DNA from: Bacilli bacterium
GTDB lineage: Bacteria; Bacillota_I; Bacilli_A; RF39; UBA660
Direction: 5' to 3'
NCBI GenBank assembly: GCA_028684735.1
Contig: JAQUFI010000060.1
Coordinates: 1 to 7,633 of the forward strand
DNA length: 7,633 nt
Shown here: positions 1 to 6,166 of the stretch, in pieces
Position numbering within the stretch: the stretch's first letter is position 1
Layout of the letters: each line of letters opens with the position of its first letter
The notes under the pieces: model-generated
Database searches by the model: none
What the model saw: the letters and a program-made list of their open reading frames with translations, nothing else
What the model was told of the DNA's origin: nothing
Translations under genes and position numbers: made by a program

Positions 1-1
1 G

Positions 2-757
2 ATCTCGGGTATTATTTTTGATGTTGAAGATGTTGGTCCTGTTGAACTGGCTACGACTTCATTTGGTCAAGGAGTATCGGTTACCCACATTCAACAAATC
101 ACAGCTGTTAGTGCAGCTATTAATGGTGGTATTTTATATAAACCATATATCGTTAAAAGTTTAAATGAACCAGAAACCAATAGTGTCATTCAAGAAAATA
201 AAAGAACGGTTGTTCGAAAAGTAATTAGTGATGAGACTAGTGAAATGGTAAGAGCCGCTTTAGAAAAAGTAGTAGCTTGGGGAACAGGGAGAAATGCTTA
301 TATTAGTGGTTACCGAGTTGGAGGGAAAACCGGTACTGCTCAAAAAGTGTCTAATGGAAGATATATGGTAGGGAATTATATTACTTCCTTTATTGGTTTT
401 CTACCAGCTGATGATCCAGAAGTTATTGTCTATATCGCAGTTGATAATGCCAAAGGAGTAACCCAATATGGAGGAACCATTGCAGCTCCTATTGCGAGAC
501 AAGTTTTACTAGATTCAATTAGTGCTTTAGATATAAAAAAAAGACAAGATGGATTAGATAAAACATATAATTACTATGACCGCAAATACGCTGATGTTCC
601 AAATGTTGTTGGTTTAAATGTTAGTGATGCAATGAAACAATTAAAAAGTTTTAAAGTAGAGTTTTCGGGGAGTGGTAATAGAGTTGTATATCAATCACCA
701 CTATTTAATACTAAAATATTTCAAGGCGAAATTGTCCGTTTATTTTTAACAGAATGA
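2..757 (+). CDS. ftsI: Class B penicillin-binding protein (FtsI/SpoVD type), C-terminal part
   Basis: This is the 3' end of a gene that starts before the window; 251 residues are visible in frame from base 2 to TGA at 755-757. Class B PBPs are membrane-anchored D,D-transpeptidases that cross-link peptidoglycan outside the cell, usually paired with a SEDS polymerase. The fragment has the active-site KTG motif (GGKTGTAQK, K at fragment residue 109), preceded by the typical FGQGVSVT and NGG stretches of the transpeptidase fold. The SxxK serine and the SxN motif must lie upstream and cannot be checked. The last 55 or so residues (fragment 197-250, starting ADVPNVVGLNVSDAMKQL) form one PASTA domain, as in Bacillus SpoVD rather than the two-PASTA PbpB. 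Position ahead of mraY and ftsW fits the dcw cluster. Whether it serves division or sporulation cannot be told, so the symbol is a family-level choice. The stop codon lies inside the mraY ribosome-binding site region. Confidence 0.93.
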   Translation: MSGIIFDVEDVGPVELATTSFGQGVSVTHIQQITAVSAAINGGILYKPYIVKSLNEPETNSVIQENKRTVVRKVISDETSEMVRAALEKVVAWGTGRNAYISGYRVGGKTGTAQKVSNGRYMVGNYITSFIGFLPADDPEVIVYIAVDNAKGVTQYGGTIAAPIARQVLLDSISALDIKKRQDGLDKTYNYYDRKYADVPNVVGLNVSDAMKQLKSFKVEFSGSGNRVVYQSPLFNTKIFQGEIVRLFLTE

Positions 758-765
758 GGTGAAAT

Positions 766-1758
766 ATGTTAATTATGACAAAGTCTGTTTTAGCGATGAT
801 GATTGGCTTTATTATGTCGATTGTAACAGCCATTATCATTATTCCGATGTTAAAAAAATTAAAAGCTAGTCAAAGTATAAGTAAATATTTGATTGAAAGA
901 CATCAATCAAAATCTGGGACCCCAACAATGGGTGGTTTAATTTTTATCATACCGACAATTCTTACTGTTTTCATTTTATTTTATATGGATAAAATAAGTT
1001 TTAGTTATAACTTAATAATCGTTATTTTCACTTTTATTGGATATAGTTTAATTGGTTTTATCGATGATTATTTGATTATTAGGAGGCATCATAATAAAGG
1101 ATTAACTGAAGGGGCTAAAATGTTGATGCAAATTATTATTGCAATTATCTTCTTTTATCTTTTTGTTAAAGGGGGACATGAATTATTACTTTGGATTCAT
1201 ACCTTAGGTATAAAATGGGAAATAGGTTGGTTATATGGACTATTAATTCTCTTTATTTTAGTAGCTAGTAGTAATGCAGTTAATATTACAGATGGATTAG
1301 ATGGATTAGCCGGTGGTTTATCAGTTATTGCCATTTTCACTTTTGGTTTGATTAGTTGGAATACAGGTTGGTTAGAAGGATATCAAGATATTGCTTTATT
1401 TTGTTTTATCTTACTTGGTTCTTTACTAGGATTCCTTATCTTTAATGTCAAACCAGCTAAAGTATTTATGGGTGATACTGGTTCTTTAGCGCTAGGAGCA
1501 TTGCTAGGAACCTTAGCTATCTTAACTCGTCATGAATTATTATTAGTTGTAATTGGGATTGTTTTTGTGGTGGAAACGATGACCTGTATTATTCAAATTA
1601 TCTATTATAAATTAACCCACAAACGACTTTTCCCTATGACACCAATTCATCATACTTTTGAGAAAATGGGTTGGGAAGAAAGCGATATTGTTAAACTATT
1701 TTGGATTATTGGATTATTAGGTTCGATGTTAGCCATCACCTTTGGAGTTTGGATATGA
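766..1758 (+). CDS. mraY: Phospho-N-acetylmuramoyl-pentapeptide-transferase (MraY)
   Basis: MraY transfers phospho-MurNAc-pentapeptide from UDP to undecaprenyl phosphate on the cytoplasmic face of the membrane, giving lipid I. The 330-residue length is normal, and the protein is almost entirely hydrophobic segments, consistent with the family's ten membrane helices. Visible signatures are GTPTMGG (51-57), the paired aspartates in GFIDDYL (D100, D101), NKGLTEGAK (110-118), NAVNITDGLDGLAGG (170-184, Asn173, Asp176 and Asp179), KVFMGDTGS (232-240) and the C-terminal MTPIHHTFEKMGW (291-303). The last motif is HHT where the family normally has HHH, the clear oddity. Start 766 is chosen because AGGTGA at 757-762 sits at suitable distance; ATG 775 would be too far away. 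The gene follows the PBP by 8 nt and overlaps ftsW by 4 nt, so it is co-transcribed and probably translationally coupled. WecA/TagO-like transferases share the fold, but GTPTMGG, HHTFE and context favour MraY. Confidence 0.97.
   Translation: MLIMTKSVLAMMIGFIMSIVTAIIIIPMLKKLKASQSISKYLIERHQSKSGTPTMGGLIFIIPTILTVFILFYMDKISFSYNLIIVIFTFIGYSLIGFIDDYLIIRRHHNKGLTEGAKMLMQIIIAIIFFYLFVKGGHELLLWIHTLGIKWEIGWLYGLLILFILVASSNAVNITDGLDGLAGGLSVIAIFTFGLISWNTGWLEGYQDIALFCFILLGSLLGFLIFNVKPAKVFMGDTGSLALGALLGTLAILTRHELLLVVIGIVFVVETMTCIIQIIYYKLTHKRLFPMTPIHHTFEKMGWEESDIVKLFWIIGLLGSMLAITFGVWI
1744..1747 (+). promoter_or_regulatory. Ribosome-binding site of ftsW inside the end of mraY
   Basis: GGAG lies 7 nt before ATG 1755 and within the final codons of mraY. 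It supports the start at 1755 rather than the upstream in-frame ATG at 1701, which would add 18 residues unlike SEDS N termini. Confidence 0.75.
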
Positions 1759-2828
1759 ATAAACAAATCATCCTGATTAGTGTTGTTATCATTAGTCTTT
1801 TTGGACTAATCATGATAACATCTTCTTCGTATATATGGGCTGAATATAAATTTGATGATCCATATAAATATTTTAAAAATCAATTATTGTTTTTAATCTT
1901 AGGAATTATCCTAATGATTATAATCAGTAAAATTAATTACCGAATTTATTATGAAAAGGCTAATCTTTTACTATTAATTGGCGTTATTCTTTTAATTTTA
2001 GTTTTAATACCAGGAATTGGAATGATTAGAAACGGTAGTCGTAGTTGGTTTGGGATAGGTAGTTTTGGAATTCAACCAAGTGAAGCTGCCAAATTAATTA
2101 TTATCATCTTTACAGCTAAGTATTTAACCAACAATCAAGAAAAAACCAATATTCTTCCTATTTTAGGAGTCGCTACTTTAATATTTGGATTAATTATGCT
2201 TCAACCTGATTTTGGGACAGGAGTTATTTTAATGATGATTGTTATTGGGATGATTTTTATTAGTGGAGCTAATCTATCAATCTTTGTTAAAATGGGTATA
2301 ATTGGATTAGTGGGAATTGTTATCTTAATTATTATGGCACCATACCGCTTAGAAAGAATCTTATCCTTCTTAAACCCTTGGCAAGATCCATTAGGTAGTG
2401 GATTTCAAATAATTCAATCTTTATATGCGATTGGACCAGGTGGTTTATTTGGCTTTGGATTTGGTAATTCAAGACAAAAGCATTTTTATCTACCAGAACC
2501 TCAAACTGACTTTATCTTCTCAATTATCAGTGAAGAATTTGGTTTTATGGGATGTTTATTAGTAGTTGGTTTATTTTTTTTAATTATTATTACTGGTTTT
2601 AGAATAGCCAGAAATTGTCATGATTTATTCGGGAAGTATCTAGCTTTTGGAATAACCTTCTGGATTGCTTTTCAAGCCATTCTTAATCTCATGGTAGTCA
2701 TAGGATTAATACCAGTAACCGGAGTAACACTACCTTTTCTTAGTTATGGAGGAAGTAGTTTATTAATACTAATGATAAGCATGGGAATATTAATTAATAT
2801 TAGTGGATATGAAAATAAAGAGTTATAA
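1755..2828 (+). CDS. ftsW: SEDS-family peptidoglycan polymerase FtsW/SpoVE
   Basis: SEDS proteins are polytopic membrane glycosyltransferases that polymerise lipid II and work with a class B PBP, here the one upstream. The protein is 357 residues with about ten hydrophobic segments. Diagnostic stretches are NGSRSWFGIGSFGIQPSE (93-110), PDFGTG (151-156), LNPWQDPLGSGFQIIQSLYA (206-225), LPEPQTDFIFSIISEEFG (246-263), whose Asp252 matches the catalytic aspartate of SEDS enzymes, and the C-terminal IPVTGVTLPFLSYGGSS (319-335). From memory the segments around residues 196-263 read very like Bacillus SpoVE, closer than to RodA. Start: the frame stays open back to 1701, but ATG 1755 has GGAG at 1744-1747 with 7-nt spacing and forms the classic ATGA overlap with the mraY stop, so it is preferred. 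MurD, which often separates mraY and spoVE, is missing. The stop codon lies at the centre of a terminator palindrome. FtsW versus SpoVE role is unresolved. Confidence 0.95.
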   Translation: MNKQIILISVVIISLFGLIMITSSSYIWAEYKFDDPYKYFKNQLLFLILGIILMIIISKINYRIYYEKANLLLLIGVILLILVLIPGIGMIRNGSRSWFGIGSFGIQPSEAAKLIIIIFTAKYLTNNQEKTNILPILGVATLIFGLIMLQPDFGTGVILMMIVIGMIFISGANLSIFVKMGIIGLVGIVILIIMAPYRLERILSFLNPWQDPLGSGFQIIQSLYAIGPGGLFGFGFGNSRQKHFYLPEPQTDFIFSIISEEFGFMGCLLVVGLFFLIIITGFRIARNCHDLFGKYLAFGITFWIAFQAILNLMVVIGLIPVTGVTLPFLSYGGSSLLILMISMGILINISGYENKEL

Positions 2829-2841
2829 CTCTTTATTTTTT
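2812..2841 (+). terminator. Palindromic rho-independent terminator after ftsW
   Basis: AAAATAAAGAGTTA (2812-2825) is followed immediately by its exact reverse complement TAACTCTTTATTTT (2826-2839) and then TT. Folded with a 4-nt TATA loop it gives a 12-bp stem ending in a run of six T (2836-2841), partly inside the stem. The left arm encodes the last FtsW residues and the stop codon 2826-2828 lies at the dyad centre. Because the sequence is symmetric and has an A-tract on its left side, it might work in both directions. It closes the dcw transcript before the sugar module. Confidence 0.8.
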
Positions 2842-2890
2842 CAGTTAATATAAGAAATATATAAATAAAAGTTTAAAAATCTTTAAAAGA

Positions 2891-2919
2891 TTGAAAAAAA
2901 CATTAAAAATTGATATATT
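2891..2919 (+). promoter_or_regulatory. Sigma-A-type promoter of the UDP-sugar operon
   Basis: The -35 element TTGAAA (2891-2896) and the -10 element TATATT (2914-2919) are separated by exactly 17 nt, each one base off consensus. A-rich stretches just upstream (about 2868-2890) could act as an UP-like element. Transcription would begin near 2926, leaving a leader of about 80 nt before GTG 3006. It lies between a terminator and the first gene of the module, where a promoter is needed. Confidence 0.65.
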
Positions 2920-2955
2920 TAATTAAGAAGTAGTTTAATAATAGTTATATAGAAA

Positions 2956-2985
2956 TTATCAATCACTTTTATTTATACTTGATAA
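2956..2985 (+). repeat. Inverted repeat in the leader of the UDP-sugar operon
   Basis: TTATCAA (2956-2962) and its exact reverse complement TTGATAA (2979-2985) are separated by 16 nt. The pair lies downstream of the predicted promoter and 8 nt ahead of the G-run of the ribosome-binding site. It could be a weak RNA hairpin affecting translation, a repressor operator, or chance in AT-rich DNA. The sequence alone does not decide. Confidence 0.35.
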
Positions 2986-2993
2986 AGATTCAA

Positions 2994-3000
2994 GGGGGTG
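2994..3000 (+). promoter_or_regulatory. Ribosome-binding site fixing the GTG start at 3006
   Basis: GGGGGTG lies 5 nt ahead of GTG 3006-3008. The frame is open back to a TTG at 2979, but that start would place the Shine-Dalgarno sequence inside the coding region and add nine residues before the Rossmann-fold strand. GTG 3006 puts the first beta strand (RILITGG) right at the N terminus, as is usual for this family. Confidence 0.8.
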
Positions 3001-3005
3001 AAGTT

Positions 3006-3956
3006 GTGAGAATTTTAATTACTGGTGGATGTGGATTTATAGGTAGCAATTTAGTCGAAAAACTACATAATGAAACAGACGATGAAATTTTTATTATTGA
3101 TAATTTATCTACTGGGAAAATGGAAAATATACAAGAGTATATCGATAGTTCAAGAGTGAAATTTATCAAGGATGATATCAGGGATTCAAGTATTATTAAT
3201 AAAATAAGAAAACAAAAGTTTGATGTCATCTATAATTTTGCATGTCCGGCTTCTCCTAAATACTATTTAAAAAACTCTATTGAAACATGGGAATGCAGTG
3301 TCTTAGGTGTTCGAAATTTACTTGAGAGTATTAAGGGAACAAAAACAAAATTATTTCATTCATCTACATCAGAAGTATATGGTGATGCAACTATCCATCC
3401 TCAATCAGAAGATTATTGGGGGAATGTCAATCCTTATGGTGTTAGAGCTTGTTATGATGAAGGGAAACGTGCTGCTGAAGCATTGATTTTTAATTATATA
3501 GATAGCTATCAATTAGATGTTAGAATTGGAAGAATTTTTAATACATATGGTCCAAAAATGAATGAACAAGATGGAAGAATTATTTCAAATTTTGTAAATC
3601 AAGCCTTAAATAATAATGATATTACCGTGTATGGAACGGGGGAGCAGAGAAGAAGTTTTTGTTTTATAACAGATACTTTAGATGCAATTCTTTTAATGAT
3701 GAATGGTAAGAAAATTACTTCTCCAATCAATGTTGGAACGACTTATGAATTATCTGTTTTAGAGGTGGCAGAAATAGTAAAAAGGGTTTTAAATTCTAAT
3801 TCGCCAATTGTCTTTTGTGAGTCGATGCAAGATGACCCTCAAAAAAGACGACCAAATATTGAAAAAGCAGAAAAAATATTGAATTGGAAACCTAAAGTTA
3901 CATTTGAAGAGGGATTATCAAAAACAATAGAGTATTATAAAAGCAGAATGATGTAA
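3006..3956 (+). CDS. UDP-glucuronate decarboxylase (UDP-xylose synthase), SDR family
   Basis: UDP-xylose synthases are cytosolic extended short-chain dehydrogenases that use bound NAD to oxidise UDP-glucuronate at C4, lose CO2 and re-reduce the product to UDP-xylose. The 316-residue protein begins with the Rossmann glycine motif GGCGFIG (7-13). It carries the family markers ACPASPKYY (79-87), HSSTSEVYGD (118-127, Thr121 and Glu123), HPQSEDYWGNVNPYGVRACY (131-150), catalytic Tyr150 and Lys154 in YDEGK, RIGRIFNTYGP (173-183), DGRIISNF (189-196) and RRSFCFITD (215-223). PASPKYY together with the YWG...NPYG...ACYDEGK block separates this group from dTDP-glucose dehydratases and UDP-glucose epimerases. 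The gene starts at GTG with a strong Shine-Dalgarno site. The dehydrogenase that makes its substrate follows after 21 nt, which strongly supports the function. It is the first gene of a two-gene unit bounded by terminators. ArnA-type or 4-epimerase activity is less likely. Confidence 0.9.
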   Translation: MRILITGGCGFIGSNLVEKLHNETDDEIFIIDNLSTGKMENIQEYIDSSRVKFIKDDIRDSSIINKIRKQKFDVIYNFACPASPKYYLKNSIETWECSVLGVRNLLESIKGTKTKLFHSSTSEVYGDATIHPQSEDYWGNVNPYGVRACYDEGKRAAEALIFNYIDSYQLDVRIGRIFNTYGPKMNEQDGRIISNFVNQALNNNDITVYGTGEQRRSFCFITDTLDAILLMMNGKKITSPINVGTTYELSVLEVAEIVKRVLNSNSPIVFCESMQDDPQKRRPNIEKAEKILNWKPKVTFEEGLSKTIEYYKSRMM

Positions 3957-3965
3957 TTGTGTATT

Positions 3966-3972
3966 AAAGGAG
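3966..3972 (+). promoter_or_regulatory. Ribosome-binding site fixing the ATG start at 3978
   Basis: AAAGGAG lies 5 nt ahead of ATG 3978. The in-frame TTG at 3957 would add seven residues and has no comparable site, so 3978 is the start; the protein then opens directly with the NAD-binding strand MKKIVIVGTGYVG. Confidence 0.85.
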
Positions 3973-3977
3973 TTAGT

Positions 3978-5306
3978 ATGAAAAAAATTGTAATCGTGGG
4001 AACTGGGTATGTAGGTTTAGTAACTGGTGTTTGTTTGGCAGAAATAGGTTATAACATTTGGTGTTTAGACATAGATAATGATAAAATTGACAAACTAAGT
4101 AATGGTGATTGTCCATTTTTCGAACCTGAACTAAAGGAATTACTTTATAAAAATAAAAATAAATTATTTTTTACCACTAATTATAAAGATGTCTTTGATA
4201 ATGCTGAAATAGTCTTTATTTGTGTTGGGACTCCAGAAAAAGAAGATGGTTCAGCTAATTTAGAATATATTTATAGTGTTTGTGATAATTTATGTGAGTC
4301 TTTAAAAAATAATTGTACAGTTGTTATAAAGTCAACTGTTCCAATTGGTACAAATGATTTAGTTGAGGAATACTTTAGAAAGAATTTAGTTAATGATATT
4401 GAAATAAAGGTTGTTAGTAATCCTGAATTCTTATCTCAAGGATCAGCTATTAAAGATACCCTCAAAGCACCAAGAATAATTGTTGGTTCAGATTGTATGG
4501 AAACTAATGAAATGATGTATGAACTATATAAACCATTTACTAAAGAACCATATAATATTCCTTATTTATCAATGAGTAGAAGAAGTGCTGAAATGGTTAA
4601 ATATGCATCAAATAACTTTTTAGCACTTAAAATATCTTTTATTAATGAAATAGCTAATTTTTGTGAAACTATAAATGCGGATATTGATGATGTAACTAAT
4701 GGAATGAAATATGATGAAAGAATTGGTAAACATTTTTTAAGGGCTGGTATAGGCTATGGTGGAAGTTGTTTCCCTAAAGATACTAAAGCCTTACACTATA
4801 TTTCTAAAATAAATAATGAAGAAATAATTACCGTTAGAAGTGCTATTGAAGTTAATAAAAATCAAAAAATTAAGTTATTTAAAAAAATAAAAGAAGATTA
4901 TAAAAATCTTAAGGGATTGAAAGTAGCTGTTTTAGGATGTTCTTTTAAACCTAAAACAGAAGATTTAAGGGAAAGTCCAAGTATTGATAATATTAAATTG
5001 TTATTAGAAGAAGGATGCCGGGTTTCAGCTTATGATCCTTTTGTTTTAGCTCTTAATAATTTAAAACAAACATTCTCAAATCAAATTAATTATTATAATA
5101 ATATCGATGAATGTATTAAAGATGTAGACCTTGCTTTAATTATTACGGAACATCATGAAATTGTCGAGTATGATTTAAATAAATATATTAAATATATGAG
5201 AAAACCAGTTATCTATGATGGTAGAAATTGTTATTCATTAGATATGGTTGATAAATATAAGATTAATTATACTTCGATAGGTAGAAGAAAAATTATTAAA
5301 TTTTAA
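3978..5306 (+). CDS. ugd: UDP-glucose 6-dehydrogenase
   Basis: This cytosolic enzyme oxidises UDP-glucose twice with NAD to give UDP-glucuronate, the substrate of the decarboxylase encoded just upstream. The protein has 442 residues, normal for bacterial Ugd/TuaD. It starts with the Rossmann motif GTGYVGLVTG (8-17), followed by CVGTP (82-86), STVPIGT (119-125), VVSNPEFLSQGSAIKD (145-160), SAEMVKYASNNFLALKISF (203-221, with Lys208 and Asn212), the catalytic Cys264 in GYGGSCFPKD (259-268), and the C-terminal UDP-binding part with LGCSFKPKTEDLRESPS (319-335), AYDPF (351-355), IYDGRN (412-417) and YTSIGR (431-436). All catalytic positions are present. Motifs and the partner gene favour UDP-glucose over UDP-N-acetylmannosamine as substrate. 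It ends just before a strong terminator. No TuaD-type teichuronic acid genes are adjacent, so UDP-glucuronate is probably made mainly as a precursor of UDP-xylose. Confidence 0.95.
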   Translation: MKKIVIVGTGYVGLVTGVCLAEIGYNIWCLDIDNDKIDKLSNGDCPFFEPELKELLYKNKNKLFFTTNYKDVFDNAEIVFICVGTPEKEDGSANLEYIYSVCDNLCESLKNNCTVVIKSTVPIGTNDLVEEYFRKNLVNDIEIKVVSNPEFLSQGSAIKDTLKAPRIIVGSDCMETNEMMYELYKPFTKEPYNIPYLSMSRRSAEMVKYASNNFLALKISFINEIANFCETINADIDDVTNGMKYDERIGKHFLRAGIGYGGSCFPKDTKALHYISKINNEEIITVRSAIEVNKNQKIKLFKKIKEDYKNLKGLKVAVLGCSFKPKTEDLRESPSIDNIKLLLEEGCRVSAYDPFVLALNNLKQTFSNQINYYNNIDECIKDVDLALIITEHHEIVEYDLNKYIKYMRKPVIYDGRNCYSLDMVDKYKINYTSIGRRKIIKF

Positions 5307-5307
5307 T

Positions 5308-5335
5308 ACTTGGTATGCTAATATCAAGTTTTTTT
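5308..5335 (+). terminator. Rho-independent terminator after ugd
   Basis: ACTTGGTAT (5308-5316) pairs with ATATCAAGT (5321-5329) around the loop GCTA, a 9-bp stem with one G-U pair, followed by T residues to 5335. It starts 2 nt after the ugd stop and separates the sugar module from the RNA-modification operon. Confidence 0.85.
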
Positions 5336-5389
5336 ATGCTGGAATATATTTTAGATAGTTTGGATATAAAAGAAGGCATATAAAGATAA

Positions 5390-5418
5390 TAGACTTAAAT
5401 GTTTTTTTTTGATAAAAT
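5390..5418 (+). promoter_or_regulatory. Candidate promoter of the RNA-methyltransferase/rimM/trmD operon
   Basis: TAGACT (5390-5395, four of six consensus bases) and TAAAAT (5413-5418) are 17 nt apart, and TGA before the -10 gives an extended TGn element. The spacer holds a run of nine T (5402-5410). Transcription would start around 5425, leaving only about 9 nt before ATG 5434 and trimming the Shine-Dalgarno site. An alternative weaker -10, GATAAT at 5385-5390, would give a leader of about 37 nt. A promoter is required here because a terminator lies directly upstream; which element is used is uncertain. Confidence 0.5.
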
Positions 5419-5433
5419 GAAAGAGGTGATAAT

Positions 5434-6159
5434 ATGATTTATACCTCAATCGATAATCTAAAAATAAAAAAATTAAAGAAGTTACAAACTAAAAAGTATC
5501 GGGATTTAGAAGAGGTTTTTTTAGTAGAAGGTGAGCACCTAATCCTTGAAGCCTATAAAACGGGTTATTTAAAAGAACTTATTTTAGAAGAAAATGAAGC
5601 CTCTGATTTAGATATCGATGTGATGTATGTTAATAGTAAAGTAATGAGACATTTAAGTGAATTAGAAAGTCCATCGAAGATGATAGGTGTATGTCATAAA
5701 AAAAGTAATAAAGGATATGGTAATCGCATTTTAATGATCGATGATATCCAAGATCCTGGTAATTTGGGTTCGATTATTAGAAGTGCCGTTGCTTTTAATG
5801 TTGATACGATTATTCTTAGTGATAAGACAGTTGATTTATATAATTCAAAAGTAATTAGAGCTAGCCAAGGAATGATGTTTTATGTTAATATCATAAGTCG
5901 TAATCTATTAACAGAAATACCTGAGTTAAAGAATCAAGGTTATGAAATAGTTGGTACACAAATGACTAATGGTATTGCCTTAAAAGAGTTTAACTTTAAT
6001 GAGAAAAGTGTTATTATAATGGGTAACGAAGGCAATGGGGTTAAGAATGAAATACTTACTTTATGTGATAAGTATTTATATATTGAGATGAATGAGGCAT
6101 GTGAGAGTTTAAATGTTGGGGTTGCAGCTAGTATCATCTTATATGAGATGGATAAGTAG
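5434..6159 (+). CDS. TrmH/SpoU-family RNA 2'-O-ribose methyltransferase
   Basis: SpoU (SPOUT) enzymes are cytosolic and transfer methyl from S-adenosylmethionine to a ribose 2'-OH in rRNA or tRNA, using a trefoil-knot fold. The 241-residue protein has an N-terminal substrate-binding region (about 1-90; KLQTKKYRDLEEVFLVEGEH at 16-35 is typical) and a C-terminal catalytic domain. Its three motifs are IDDIQDPGNLGSIIRSA (102-118, with Asn110 and Arg116), IIMGNEGNGV (194-203, Glu199), and ESLNVGVAASIILYE (224-238). The segment before motif 3 reads IEMNEA where an IPM-type sequence is usual, a small divergence. Length and the N-terminal domain suit the RlmB / Bacillus YsgA (RlmP) group, which acts on 23S rRNA, but the target nucleotide cannot be read from sequence. 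Start 5434 has AGAGGTGAT at 5422-5430. rimM follows after 7 nt, so it probably leads a translation-related operon. Confidence 0.92.
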   Translation: MIYTSIDNLKIKKLKKLQTKKYRDLEEVFLVEGEHLILEAYKTGYLKELILEENEASDLDIDVMYVNSKVMRHLSELESPSKMIGVCHKKSNKGYGNRILMIDDIQDPGNLGSIIRSAVAFNVDTIILSDKTVDLYNSKVIRASQGMMFYVNIISRNLLTEIPELKNQGYEIVGTQMTNGIALKEFNFNEKSVIIMGNEGNGVKNEILTLCDKYLYIEMNEACESLNVGVAASIILYEMDK

Positions 6160-6166
6160 GTGGATT

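Noticed and set aside
566..571. TATAAT near the 3' end of the PBP gene, upstream of mraY
   Set aside because: The sequence 16-18 nt upstream (AAGACAAG) lacks a TTG-type -35 element.
1701..1754. Upstream in-frame start that would lengthen FtsW by 18 residues
   Set aside because: The added sequence overlaps mraY, is unlike SEDS N termini, and ATG 1755 has a proper Shine-Dalgarno site and the ATGA overlap.
2990..3229. 79-codon open frame on the minus strand within the decarboxylase gene
   Set aside because: It lies wholly opposite a well-conserved gene, its translation is low-complexity Ser/Leu/Ile, and no ribosome-binding site or promoter supports it.
4087..4092. TTGACA inside ugd
   Set aside because: Seventeen nt downstream lies TGTCCA, not a -10 element, so it is not a promoter.
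2842..5335. Sugar module as a mobile element
   Set aside because: No transposase, integrase, flanking direct repeats or sharp change in composition was seen; recent transfer is possible but not shown.
5391..5410. T run before the methyltransferase as a second terminator
   Set aside because: No stem-forming sequence precedes the T run, and the real hairpin terminator is at 5308-5335.
6015..6020. TATAAT inside the SpoU methyltransferase gene, upstream of rimM
   Set aside because: No -35-like hexamer at 16-18 nt upstream (the region reads TAACTTTAAT), so an internal rimM promoter is not supported.
5940..6137. 65-codon open frame on the minus strand within the SpoU methyltransferase gene
   Set aside because: It mirrors conserved motifs of the sense gene, resembles no protein I know, and has no independent signal.
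6113..6166. Upstream in-frame start that would lengthen RimM by 18 residues
   Set aside because: The extension reads the methyltransferase motif 3 DNA in another frame; ATG 6167 fits both the ribosome-binding site and the family N terminus.
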